In this document: positions 7,576 through 15,540 of the stretch, in pieces
Numbering within the stretch: position 1 is the first letter of the stretch
Layout: the number at the start of each line of letters is the position of its first letter
IMG/VR virus record: IMGVR_UViG_3300024999_000100
Coordinates: 1-64,000 of that record
Reading direction: 5' to 3' (one strand)
DNA from: a virus
Length of the DNA stretch: 64,000 nt
Translations under genes and position numbers: made by a program
The notes under the pieces: generated by a model
What the model was told of the DNA's origin: nothing
Database searches by the model: none
What the model saw: only the letters and a program-made list of their open reading frames with translations

Positions 7576-9843
7576 TTACTTGGCTGCAATATCACCTGTG
7601 TATCCGCAGTAATCCTTCGCAAACTTTCGCATATGATCCGAGTTGCTAAATTCTAAATCAATTTTTCCATTTTTATATACTTTCAAAGTTTTGATAATAT
7701 CCTTGCCAATTATCTCATGAGTTTTAAATACATCATCATCTTTTTGTCTAGTTATAGTGCTATATACATTATCAAAAAGATTCTCGTTACTCTCATATAA
7801 AAAGTGAGACATGGCCTTGAACAACTTATAAAACTTTTCATCGCTTCCATATCCAACTTCATATGTTCCATACTTAATGCTAAAGTAATCAGTTTGAAAA
7901 AAACTTTCAATTGATAGTTTTTTATTTTTAAGTTTAATTTTGTCATGTCTTAAAGTGTTTTTGAATTCGTCTTTAATCTCTTTTTCTGCTTTATCAATGA
8001 AGTTATAACCTCCCAGTTGTTCTATGACTTCATCGACAATTATATCATACTTTACAGAAATATCATACTTCTTTTGAATCGGTTCGCTTTTTAGCGTTAC
8101 TTTGTATTTATCTCTAAAATAATTTACCACTTTAGAAATAAACATATCCTTTTTAATATCTCTGGTTTTATTCATCTCATTGACTAAAGACTCGCTGTTA
8201 TAGAATGTATTTGATAAGGAATTTTCATTTAGATAATTTATGTAGTCATTGGAGAATTTTATAAATTCATTGTAGTTTCTTTCTTGATCCTCGCAGAATG
8301 TTTGATCATCTAAGGAGATACGCGAACTATTTTTCACCTCTATTTCATCAAATTTACTGAGTATATTATCAACATTTTCCATTATTTTAATTTCCTCCTC
8401 TTGTTTAATCTCTTCTAATTCCTGCAATGGTTCTGAGACTTCTGTTATAAAGGTCTCCCCATTTATAAATGCCTGAAGTTCTTCAGTGATATTGATTCCT
8501 TTGATACTCTTAGATATCAATTCTCCTGCTTTTTCTTTGCTAATTACTAGGTCAGTGGTCTTGATCTTAGTACCAATATATAAGGCATATAATTGACGTT
8601 TGGAAGCCTGAATAAATTCGGTTGCTGATTCTTCATTAATTGATGTTGTGTCGCTTATATCGGCACTCAAGACTTCATCTTGGTATTCTTCATGGTCTGG
8701 TGTTATTGGATTTTCAGTCTTTTCGTCTTCAATTTTAGTTTTCTTTTGGGTTGGTTTAGTGGTCTTATCCCTTGTAATTTTTACACATTTTTGTACTTGA
8801 TAAGGCGTTTTTACTTCCTCAAGTTCGACGATGGAAATAAATTTTTTACTTATCCAAGTATTAAGCTTTTCAAGTTCACAGTCAAAATTATTGCTTGCTG
8901 TTGCTCTGCCAGTTAACACTTTGTTAAGTTTGCGGTTCATTCTCGATGCTGTAATATACCACTTGTTGTTATATTGATTCTCACGAATTGTGGTAATTAC
9001 ATAAATATCTCCTGAATTACAGTGCGTAAAGCTTGCCTTTAATTTGAAATGCATTCCAACAATTAAAGTTTCTGGTGTTTCAATCTCATTAGCCTGAATT
9101 TCGCTTTTATATTCAGTTACAGTGATGGTTTCATAACCAGAATTCTTTTCGGCTTCTAATCCTTCCTGTTCTGTTTCTTCTGTTCCATCGCCCATGTTAG
9201 CCACACCCGATGCAACATTATTTATTTTTGCAACGAATGATAAGAATTTGTTAATAACTTTTTGCTCTTTCTCATCCGGTGTCCATTCTCTACTTCTCCA
9301 TGTTTTTTGTAAACCTGTTGAACAATCATAGTCATAGGGGAGGTCTGAAAATTGGAAAGCTCCTTTTCCTTTAGCTAAAATTACACCATCTTTTTCGACA
9401 TGCCAATTACAAGAAGGAGGATTTGCTTGGAATATAGGATAAGTATATTTTAAAACTCTTGTTGCTTCGCGGTCTTGATCTTTGATTTCTTGATTATTAT
9501 GTAGTTTCTCGATAAATTTTAGTGCTGTGTCTTTTTCTTCTGGACTCGCTGCCGAATCATTAGCTAGTGCTTGGAGTTTTTGAATTTTAGAATAATCTGA
9601 AACATTTGTATAATTTTTTGTGTACTCATAGACTCCTTTGCCTGAATTTTGAACTTGATAATCTTTAATATCTACACAGAGAACAAAGCCATTTTTAGTA
9701 GCAATACCGTCCCATGATGCAGGATGATAATAATCAGACTGGGAATCAGATTGATCCGCACTATAACCAAAAATTTCCCAACCTTTGCCTTCTAATGCAT
9801 AAGACAGATTGACCATTGATTCTCTTTGATCTCCATAATACAT
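7576..9843 (-). CDS. large multidomain protein of unknown function
   Basis: About 755 residues. An N-terminal domain rich in aromatic residues (MYYGDQRESMVNLSYALEG) is followed by a linker with acidic and KTKKPTQKK segments. A central element, ASKRQLYALYIGTKIKTTDL, recalls short helical modules seen in other phage and plasmid proteins. The C-terminal region is duplicated as the separate downstream gene. The start at 9843 fits AAGGAGCG with 9-nt spacing; a GTG upstream is closer than usual. Clustering with a DNA methyltransferase-helicase suggests a DNA-related role, but no catalytic motif is visible. Confidence 0.75.
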   Translation of the reverse strand: MYYGDQRESMVNLSYALEGKGWEIFGYSADQSDSQSDYYHPASWDGIATKNGFVLCVDIKDYQVQNSGKGVYEYTKNYTNVSDYSKIQKLQALANDSAASPEEKDTALKFIEKLHNNQEIKDQDREATRVLKYTYPIFQANPPSCNWHVEKDGVILAKGKGAFQFSDLPYDYDCSTGLQKTWRSREWTPDEKEQKVINKFLSFVAKINNVASGVANMGDGTEETEQEGLEAEKNSGYETITVTEYKSEIQANEIETPETLIVGMHFKLKASFTHCNSGDIYVITTIRENQYNNKWYITASRMNRKLNKVLTGRATASNNFDCELEKLNTWISKKFISIVELEEVKTPYQVQKCVKITRDKTTKPTQKKTKIEDEKTENPITPDHEEYQDEVLSADISDTTSINEESATEFIQASKRQLYALYIGTKIKTTDLVISKEKAGELISKSIKGINITEELQAFINGETFITEVSEPLQELEEIKQEEEIKIMENVDNILSKFDEIEVKNSSRISLDDQTFCEDQERNYNEFIKFSNDYINYLNENSLSNTFYNSESLVNEMNKTRDIKKDMFISKVVNYFRDKYKVTLKSEPIQKKYDISVKYDIIVDEVIEQLGGYNFIDKAEKEIKDEFKNTLRHDKIKLKNKKLSIESFFQTDYFSIKYGTYEVGYGSDEKFYKLFKAMSHFLYESNENLFDNVYSTITRQKDDDVFKTHEIIGKDIIKTLKVYKNGKIDLEFSNSDHMRKFAKDYCGYTGDIAAK

Positions 9844-10000
9844 ATGTAACACGCTCCTTTTAGATTTTAAGAGAGTTTTAAATGCTCTCCAAACCGTAAT
9901 ATTTTATATTTACATTATATCACGGTCTAGAGAATAATTAAAGCACACAGAGCGAGATAAATTATTTTTATTTCTCGCTCTGTCATATAAAAGTTTGGTT

Positions 10001-10438
10001 TTATGTTAGTTTTCTTTTCAAAATATCCTCTCCATAAGGAGTAATATCCTTTTTACCTAAACCCCTTAGAATCATTTTGTAATAAAACAAGTTCTTGATA
10101 TTCTTTGCCATTGCCTCTTTCTCTGTTATTTCTTTTTCACGTTCTGCAATTTCACTGGCTGAAATATCATATCGAATATCATCTAAGATATCCTTCAGGT
10201 TATGAACATCTTCCATGCATGACATATGCAGGTTAAATTGTAAAACTGATACAAAACCATGCTTTATCACAAAGTTATACTTTTCCTTTTCAGAAGCATT
10301 TCTTTCAAGTAATTTCAACCATGTTTCGAGAAAATCAATTTGCATTTCTGCTTCAATTGCTTTCTCATCGACTTGTTTATCCTCAAAATCATTTGCTTTT
10401 ATTTGCGCCTTATTTAATGCTTCTGCCATTGCGTTCAT
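10001..10438 (-). CDS. hypothetical coiled-coil protein, 145 aa
   Basis: Highly charged and helical (EAEMQIDFLETWLKLLERNASEKEKY, SASEIAEREKEITEKEAMAKNI), so a coiled coil is likely. It ends GLGKKDITPYGEDILKRKLT. It has a GGAGAG ribosome binding site and a canonical ATAACA hairpin in its leader. No family is recognised. Confidence 0.75.
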   Translation of the reverse strand: MNAMAEALNKAQIKANDFEDKQVDEKAIEAEMQIDFLETWLKLLERNASEKEKYNFVIKHGFVSVLQFNLHMSCMEDVHNLKDILDDIRYDISASEIAEREKEITEKEAMAKNIKNLFYYKMILRGLGKKDITPYGEDILKRKLT

Positions 10439-10481
10439 AATCTAAAACACTCTCCTTCTAATTTTAATAGTCTCGAATCAA

Positions 10482-10514
10482 GGCGAAGTCCTGTTATTGT
10501 TATATCACTTCGCC
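10482..10514 (-). promoter_or_regulatory. ATAACA-loop stem-loop, copy 6
   Basis: A perfect 8-bp stem (GGCGAAGT with ACTTCGCC) closes the loop GATATAACAATAACAGG on the minus strand, with the motif repeated. TTCGAG follows on the gene side. Confidence 0.7.
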
Positions 10515-10546
10515 CTATTTCCATACAATCAAAATTAGATTTCATG

Positions 10547-10741
10547 TTAAAATTTATTAATATCTAATATTTTACTAGTTCTAGGTTGCAATAAGGAAGC
10601 TGATATTTGATAACCTTCTGATTCTGGAAATTTTTCTTTGAAAATTTCTAACGCATGTTTAAACATATTTTCATTGGTTAGAGACCTTTCATGAGTAGCA
10701 AATAAATGATAACCGTTTAAAGATACATTAATTTCATACAT
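10547..10741 (-). CDS. hypothetical protein, 64 aa
   Basis: Begins MYEINVSLNGYHLFATHERS and shows an alternating strand-helix pattern (HALEIFKEKFPESEGYQISASLL). It has a GAAAGGAA site before the ATG. No family is recognised. Confidence 0.65.
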   Translation of the reverse strand: MYEINVSLNGYHLFATHERSLTNENMFKHALEIFKEKFPESEGYQISASLLQPRTSKILDINKF

Positions 10742-10789
10742 TCCAAAAACTTCCTTTCATATTTAGCTTAAAATTCGTGTTTGGTCGGG

Positions 10790-11032
10790 TTATTCCCTCC
10801 AAGTAATCAATATGTCTTTCCTTTCATAATCTAATTTATAAGCATTATTCCATTTTTCAAAGAAAAACACAATACTACTATGAACATCTTTTTCGTTTGA
10901 AGGGCTAGAAGTATTAATTGCAATACCTTCTTCTACTTCGGACAATGCTATAGCTCTTGACCCTACATAGTTAATCATTTGCGAAAAATCTTCTTTAATC
11001 ATATTCACGTTATTAATTACAAAATTTTTCAT
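10790..11032 (-). CDS. hypothetical protein, 80 aa
   Basis: Begins MKNFVINNVNMIKEDFSQMINYVGSR and ends DYERKDILITWRE. The start at 11032 follows AAAAGGAAG; an upstream in-frame ATG would include that site. No family is recognised. Confidence 0.65.
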   Translation of the reverse strand: MKNFVINNVNMIKEDFSQMINYVGSRAIALSEVEEGIAINTSSPSNEKDVHSSIVFFFEKWNNAYKLDYERKDILITWRE

Positions 11033-11066
11033 TAAAATACACTTCCTTTTCTTAATTTCGAAACTA

Positions 11067-11104
11067 GGCAAATAACATTTGTTATTGTTATAATGTTACC
11101 TGCC
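11067..11104 (-). promoter_or_regulatory. ATAACA-loop stem-loop, copy 7
   Basis: Arms GGCAAATAACATT and AATGTTACCTGCC pair with small mismatches around a loop reading ATAACAATAACAA on the minus strand. TTTCGAA follows on the gene side. Confidence 0.65.
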
Positions 11105-11125
11105 CACTGTCGAGATAAAGAATGG

Positions 11126-11374
11126 TTATAATATTTTACCTTCTTTTGTCCATATGCTGTCAATAACTATTTTATCATGATAAGTTATTGATGTTGAACA
11201 ACTAGCAATAATTTGTCTTCCTTCATATACTAGCATTTCTTGACCATAATTTGTTATTCTGAATTCGTTATAGGATTCAAGAAAATCTCTTTGAGTTTTG
11301 GAAAGTTCATTCCAGTTATCAAATTTAGGTTTGATTTCATCTAGGGTATGGGTTAATTTAATAATTGTGATCAT
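11126..11374 (-). CDS. hypothetical protein, 82 aa
   Basis: Begins MITIIKLTHTLDEIKPKFDNWNEL and ends DKIVIDSIWTKEGKIL. It has an AAAGGAGAG ribosome binding site and a strand-helix-strand pattern. No family is recognised. It lies 20 nt downstream of the next gene, so the two are probably cotranscribed. Confidence 0.7.
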   Translation of the reverse strand: MITIIKLTHTLDEIKPKFDNWNELSKTQRDFLESYNEFRITNYGQEMLVYEGRQIIASCSTSITYHDKIVIDSIWTKEGKIL

Positions 11375-11394
11375 TTAGCGTCCACTCTCCTTTA

Positions 11395-11790
11395 TTAATT
11401 AACCTCATAAAATTCTAGTGCTTCAGCAATTCCTACTTGATATTCTTCGATACTTCCGAACGATTCAACAGAAATATCACCTTCGCAATAAGTGTAAATG
11501 TTATGGGAATCATTGTCAGTCAATACTGCCCTGTATCCGTCAACGAATAGTGCAGTCGTGTTATAGGATTTATTGACCATAATTTGGAATGAGTAACAAC
11601 CTGAATTAGTATAGCCTCCAAAGTATAATGTACTTCCACAATCTTTAACCCTTGAATGTAAACATGAATCAATAATTTTGTTTCCGACAGGTGTGAAGTC
11701 TGGAACAATTTCATAATTTTCAAGACCTTTTAAAGAATAGTTATTTTGGTTTAAAAGGTTTTGGAATTCTGCTTCAGTTACTTTTTGCAT
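11395..11790 (-). CDS. hypothetical protein, 131 aa
   Basis: Begins MQKVTEAEFQNLLNQNNY. The central part is beta-rich (GSTLYFGGYTNSGCYSFQIMVNKSYNTTALFVDGYR) and the C-terminus is helical. The start at 11790 follows AAAGGAGCG; the longer frame has no ribosome binding site. No family is recognised. Confidence 0.7.
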   Translation of the reverse strand: MQKVTEAEFQNLLNQNNYSLKGLENYEIVPDFTPVGNKIIDSCLHSRVKDCGSTLYFGGYTNSGCYSFQIMVNKSYNTTALFVDGYRAVLTDNDSHNIYTYCEGDISVESFGSIEEYQVGIAEALEFYEVN

Positions 11791-11817
11791 AATATACACG
11801 CTCCTTTGATTTATTCT

Positions 11818-11852
11818 AGGCCAACTGTTATAGATATTTTCCACAATTGCCT
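11818..11852 (-). promoter_or_regulatory. ATAACA-loop stem-loop, copy 8
   Basis: Arms AGGCCAACTG and CAATTGCCT pair imperfectly around a loop reading CTATAACAG on the minus strand. Confidence 0.5.
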
Positions 11853-11963
11853 TCTAATTTCATAGCCTTATGATATATATTATATCACTTTTTTCATGAA
11901 CTTAGAAGAGAATTAAGGCTAATTCTCTAAATAATTATTTTTTAGTTTAGGTAATGTATTTTA

Positions 11964-12272
11964 CTAACTAAAAAATCCCTCTTGATACATATTAGAATAA
12001 ATACCACGCTCCCACTGTTTGAACTCATAAACCATACCGTCATTTAGAATATCAAGCCAGTTATCAGGGAATTGAGCTTGCAACCTTTCGAGAAACATAT
12101 TACTAACTGAATAATGTACTCGTTTTTCTTCATGTTCAATTTGGAAACCGATTAGAGAAGAATTGTGGTTCATAAATGAATTGTTTAAGGCTATAAAATT
12201 AGATTGTGGCATGATTTGACGTTGCTCCCATTTTGACACGTTATAACGCTCGTAGTGGGTTAAGAATTGCAT
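11964..12272 (-). CDS. hypothetical protein, 102 aa
   Basis: Begins MQFLTHYERYNVSKWEQRQIMPQS and ends FKQWERGIYSNMYQEGFFS, rich in aromatic residues. The start at 12272 follows AAAGGAGGTC. No family is recognised. A perfect 11-bp ATAACA hairpin lies in its leader. Confidence 0.7.
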   Translation of the reverse strand: MQFLTHYERYNVSKWEQRQIMPQSNFIALNNSFMNHNSSLIGFQIEHEEKRVHYSVSNMFLERLQAQFPDNWLDILNDGMVYEFKQWERGIYSNMYQEGFFS

Positions 12273-12311
12273 TGTTTGACCTCCTTTGAATATAATAACT
12301 TTACCTCGAAT

Positions 12312-12348
12312 GCTAGACAATAGCAAGTTAACATTGTTATTGTCTAGC
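12312..12348 (-). promoter_or_regulatory. ATAACA-loop stem-loop, copy 9
   Basis: A perfect 11-bp stem (GCTAGACAATA with TATTGTCTAGC). The motif CAATAACAATG straddles the top of the stem and the loop on the minus strand. TTCGAGGTAAAGTT follows on the gene side. Confidence 0.65.
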
Positions 12349-12371
12349 TTCCAGATACAATTATTTAATGA

Positions 12372-13595
12372 TTAAGCAACATTGTCAATGATGTTTAGAA
12401 TTGCTTGAGCATCTTCTTGGTTTTGGTCTGATGTTTCATTTTCTTCCGGTTGCTCTTCTTGATTTTCGCTGAACTCTTCTGGGGTCACTGTTATAGCAGA
12501 ATCAAGGTTTTCAGTTTGTTGCGGTTGTTCTTCAACAATTATTTCTTGTTCTAATTTTTGCTCAACTTCGACTTCTTCCACTATCGGTAATCCAATGTCA
12601 TTAACACCGCATAATTTAAGAATACCTTTAAGTCTATTAATGGTTTTTTCTTTTTTAACATTACCAGAGCCAGTATATCCTTTATAAGCGTCCCCTGGTT
12701 TAATCTCTTGATTAACATATCTCAAAAGATTAACAATTGTTTGATCATGATTAAGACTATTAGCAAACAAATAGGCCATTGAAACAATGTTGATTTTTGT
12801 AACAAATTTATGCTGTTCTGGAAATGCTGTAGCAATTAAGTCAAAGGATTTTTCCACAAGTGCTAGGACTTGATCTGTTATTTCATTCTTTGAGAATACC
12901 AGTTCAATGTCCTTTGCTGCTAGGCTAGGATAATCTAACCTTGAGATAAGAAGAATTGCTTGCATAATGGTCATTGGAATATCTGATTTTTTAACCGCTT
13001 TTTCAGAATACTTTGCACTGTTGGTGAATAATTTGTGTTCTGTCGCAATTCTGTGAACAAACTTTTGCACCTTATGACTAGCTTTTACTAGTGCTTTATG
13101 CTCTAGTGACATTCCTTTACCGTTATTAAGGCGGTAAAAGATTTCTTCAATGATTGACTCTTCGTCGTCTCCCTCTTCGATTTCAAAAACTTTAAGACCT
13201 AAAGTATAACCCATTATTTCGTTTTGAACTTCTTCGGGAAATTGTGACCATGTTTTGCCTGAAATGTTATAGACTTCATTTCCGGTAGCGTCTAGGCAAA
13301 AGTCTTCTAATTCTGTCATAGTTAATTTGTCTGCTAGAAGTTCATGAATAGTCGATAACCTTTGAAGACCATCAATGATGCTGTATGTATTTCCATTCTC
13401 TGTCTTTTCCTTGATGGCGAAACAATCTGGACAATAGAGGGTTAAAAGAGAATCAACTAATAAGGATTTGTCTGCTTGCTCCCATTGGCCCGTAGGACGT
13501 TGTAAAGGATGAGTAAAGAGGATTGTTCCCTTATTGATCATAGTGTTAATTTGCTTGATATTCCATGACATTGTGGTTGGTTTTCTTCTTGCCAT
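12372..13595 (-). CDS. DUF262 (ParB-superfamily nuclease-like) protein
   Basis: About 407 residues. The N-terminal DUF262 signature is clear: PLQRPTGQWEQADKSLLVDSLL followed by the phosphate-binding-type IDGLQRLSTI. DUF262 is the N-terminal half of GmrSD-type restriction enzymes and also occurs alone in phages. The C-terminus here is an acidic, glutamine-rich tail (EQKLEQEIIVEEQPQQTENL), not a DUF1524 HNH domain, so a DNA-cleaving role is unproven. The start at 13595 follows GAAGGAG. It may bind or hydrolyse nucleotides or serve in DNA processing or anti-defence. Confidence 0.8.
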   Translation of the reverse strand: MARRKPTTMSWNIKQINTMINKGTILFTHPLQRPTGQWEQADKSLLVDSLLTLYCPDCFAIKEKTENGNTYSIIDGLQRLSTIHELLADKLTMTELEDFCLDATGNEVYNISGKTWSQFPEEVQNEIMGYTLGLKVFEIEEGDDEESIIEEIFYRLNNGKGMSLEHKALVKASHKVQKFVHRIATEHKLFTNSAKYSEKAVKKSDIPMTIMQAILLISRLDYPSLAAKDIELVFSKNEITDQVLALVEKSFDLIATAFPEQHKFVTKINIVSMAYLFANSLNHDQTIVNLLRYVNQEIKPGDAYKGYTGSGNVKKEKTINRLKGILKLCGVNDIGLPIVEEVEVEQKLEQEIIVEEQPQQTENLDSAITVTPEEFSENQEEQPEENETSDQNQEDAQAILNIIDNVA

Positions 13596-13624
13596 TTTAA
13601 CCACTCCTTCTAATTTACTCGACA

Positions 13625-13668
13625 CTAGCAACAAAATTTTTATGCTGTTATTTTGATTTTGTTGCTAG
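13625..13668 (-). promoter_or_regulatory. ATAACA-loop stem-loop, copy 10
   Basis: A perfect 12-bp stem (CTAGCAACAAAA with TTTTGTTGCTAG) closes a loop reading AAAATAACAGC on the minus strand. GTCGAG follows on the gene side, 20 nt before the ribosome binding site of the DUF262 gene. Confidence 0.7.
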
Positions 13669-13689
13669 AGGCAAACAAACTTTAAGGGG

Positions 13690-13944
13690 CTAACACCAAT
13701 AAGGAATAAATGATTCTTCGTTACATTTATATAACTTGTCGCTATAATTATTTTGCATTATTATAGCGTCCTTTGACTTGTCATAAATCCAAGCGAAGAA
13801 TACAGACAAAGGAAAATGTTTTGCAAAGGTCTTGCAGGATTGAATGGTAGAAAATTTTCTCATGACTGTATAACCATTTTTATTCATCATGGTTATAGTG
13901 AATCGTTTGTTTTCATTTAGTGCCTGAATGGTATCTTTTGTCAT
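13690..13944 (-). CDS. hypothetical protein, 84 aa
   Basis: Begins MTKDTIQALNENKRFTITMMNKNGYTV and ends KCNEESFIPYWC. The start at 13944 follows AAAAGGAGTGG. A strand-helix pattern is visible, but no family is recognised. Confidence 0.7.
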   Translation of the reverse strand: MTKDTIQALNENKRFTITMMNKNGYTVMRKFSTIQSCKTFAKHFPLSVFFAWIYDKSKDAIIMQNNYSDKLYKCNEESFIPYWC

Positions 13945-14088
13945 TCTGACCACTCCTTTTATTTTACTAAAATACAAACTAATTATTTTTGCTTAGTACA
14001 TAGTTTAATAAAATTCAAAGTGCTCTATAATCCAGTATTATAAAGCACTTCATTTCCCATAAATTGTCTTTTTTAATGGATTATGATT

Positions 14089-14277
14089 TTACCTAACTAT
14101 ATACCCTCCCATTGCTTTTAAATAGTTTATATCTTCTTCCGTGGCCTCCCTGACAATTACTTGACTTTTTGTGAAATCACTTTTTTCGATGGCTTCAGCT
14201 TTTGTATGAGCTTCTACCACTGCGAGATAATTAGTAGTTTCTAAAGTGTAAAGTTTTAATTCTCTTACCTTTGCCAT
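14089..14277 (-). CDS. hypothetical protein, 62 aa
   Basis: Begins MAKVRELKLYTLETTNYLAVVEAHTKAEAI and ends IVREATEEDINYLKAMGGYIVR. The pattern of an N-terminal strand, AHTKAEAIE helix and EATEEDI motif recalls small phage-encoded proteins of unknown role. The start at 14277 follows GAAAGAGG. Confidence 0.7.
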   Translation of the reverse strand: MAKVRELKLYTLETTNYLAVVEAHTKAEAIEKSDFTKSQVIVREATEEDINYLKAMGGYIVR

Positions 14278-14310
14278 TTTACACAACCTCTTTCATTCTT
14301 AAATTTTTGC

Positions 14311-14351
14311 ACAAGGTCTAAACTCCAATTGTTATAAGCTCACACCTTATG
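14311..14351 (-). promoter_or_regulatory. ATAACA-loop stem-loop, copy 11
   Basis: Arms CACAAGGT and ACACCTTATG pair with one mismatch around a loop reading CTTATAACAATTGG on the minus strand. Confidence 0.5.
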
Positions 14352-14359
14352 GAAAATTC

Positions 14360-14485
14360 AATCCCTTCAGCCTATAGCATAGACAATTTAGCATTAAATT
14401 ACAACAACCTGCATTTTAATTTTGTTATGCAAGTTTAAAGCAATTGTTATGATTAAATAGTAATAATGAATAAACTGAAGGGATT
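14360..14485 (-). promoter_or_regulatory. large branched hairpin with two ATAACA motifs
   Basis: A perfect 11-bp outer stem (AATCCCTTCAG with CTGAAGGGATT) encloses about 100 nt. Inside, TGCAT and ATGCA can pair around a loop carrying ATAACA, and a second ATAACA lies nearby on the minus strand. It seems a more elaborate relative of the hairpins further left. Confidence 0.5.
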
Positions 14486-14561
14486 TAGTAGAATGTTTTA
14501 GGTTAATTCTCTCTTTTTTTGCTTAAGGGATATGCTTTTGTTAATGCCTACATTTTAATTT

Positions 14562-14837
14562 TTAGTTAAGAATGTTTTTTAATTTGCAAAGATAATTTTT
14601 CAAACTGTATAAATCAGAAAATTGTATTTTCTTTTCTGGAGCATATTTCGAAATTTTCATAGAAGTGTAGGCTGTTATTTCGAAATTACAAAAACAAATT
14701 TGATCGAATTGGTTATAATTTTCTTCGTTTCTGATTATTTCATCGTTAGTATTGAATACCTTTAATTGAGGAAAATTATCCACAATTTCCTCGAAGTGAT
14801 TTTTAACGATATAATCAGAAGAAATTAAAGCTATCAT
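14562..14837 (-). CDS. hypothetical protein, 91 aa
   Basis: Begins MIALISSDYIVKNHFEEIVDNFPQLKVF; an alternating alpha/beta pattern resembles a small Rossmann-like or receiver-like fold, but no catalytic residues stand out. It is the first gene after the strong promoter and long structured leader at 14840-15414, so it should be highly transcribed. Confidence 0.7.
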   Translation of the reverse strand: MIALISSDYIVKNHFEEIVDNFPQLKVFNTNDEIIRNEENYNQFDQICFCNFEITAYTSMKISKYAPEKKIQFSDLYSLKNYLCKLKNILN

Positions 14838-15385
14838 AAATTATCATACTCCTTTTGAGTAGGCACTAACAGGAGCATATCCCTAGAATGTTTTTATCCT
14901 TTCCTCTATCCTTTATAAAATCTAACATATTTTGTATTCCGTGTATCTTTATTTTCTTTTGGCTGTCTTAGATCATCATTCGACTAAGGGACGCTGTTAA
15001 GAAAATTTTGATATAGAGGGAATATCCCATATGCTAGAATTTAGAAAGGATAGAGAATTAGATAAGATAAAAGAAATTTATACTAGCCCATATCGCACTC
15101 GAATTTTTTACCACGTTCTTGATTATAACCCTCAGAGGATATTCTAAGATAGAATACTCTAATGTATGTTATTTGACAAGTGTTGGCTGGCTAGTCTCTT
15201 AATTCAGTTTTCAAAGATCATCTCAACTCTTTTTAAAGAATTCATGCTAGGTTGTTTTCCTAGTCACGCCACAAGATACTTTGTGATTGTTGGCCCTCCT
15301 TATGTACATTTATTTTTCGATTCAAGTGAATAGTTGACTTTTCTAAGTGCTAAGAGGTTTTTGTTTGCTCCCTCTTATGTTCCCT
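14838..15385 (-). ncRNA. long structured leader with boxA-like element
   Basis: This 550-nt stretch between the 15.4-kb promoter and the gene starting at 14837 has no convincing gene. On the minus strand it holds a boxA-like TGATCTTTGAAAACTGAAT at 15202-15220, resembling the antitermination/processing sequence of Bacillota rRNA operons. It also holds hairpins such as CTAGGTTGTTTTCCTAG, and arms near the 3' end (CTCTATCCTTT with AAAGGATAGAG, AGCATAT with ATATGCT) that cross as a pseudoknot would. Likely an antitermination or regulatory leader. Confidence 0.5.
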
Positions 15386-15414
15386 ATTTTATAGTAATGA
15401 ACTAAATAAGTCAA
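15386..15414 (-). promoter_or_regulatory. sigma-A type promoter for the leftward block
   Basis: TTGACT (-35) and TAAAAT (-10) are separated by 17 nt on the minus strand. It stands after the terminator of the HNH gene and before the long leader, so it should drive the 0-14.8 kb block. Confidence 0.7.
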
Positions 15415-15495
15415 GGAAAACTTTTATATATTACTTGTTTATGGAGTCCTATTTTATTGTAGATATTTTATAAACAATTTAAAGCTTCTGAAGAC

Positions 15496-15527
15496 AAAAA
15501 GACTAGATATTTATACTTAGTCTTTTT
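15496..15527 (-). terminator. intrinsic terminator
   Basis: AAAAAGACTA and TAGTCTTTTT form a stem with a U-run on the minus strand, just after the HNH gene. The flanking A-run makes it potentially bidirectional. Confidence 0.8.
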
Positions 15528-15540
15528 GTCTTTTATTTAA

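Noticed and set aside
12372-13595. complete GmrSD-type restriction enzyme
   Set aside because: Only the DUF262 half is present; the C-terminus is an acidic tail without the DUF1524 HNH motif.
15150-15320. tRNA or rRNA gene fragment
   Set aside because: boxA-like and spacer-like words occur, but no cloverleaf, T-loop GTTCGA or rRNA core sequence is present.
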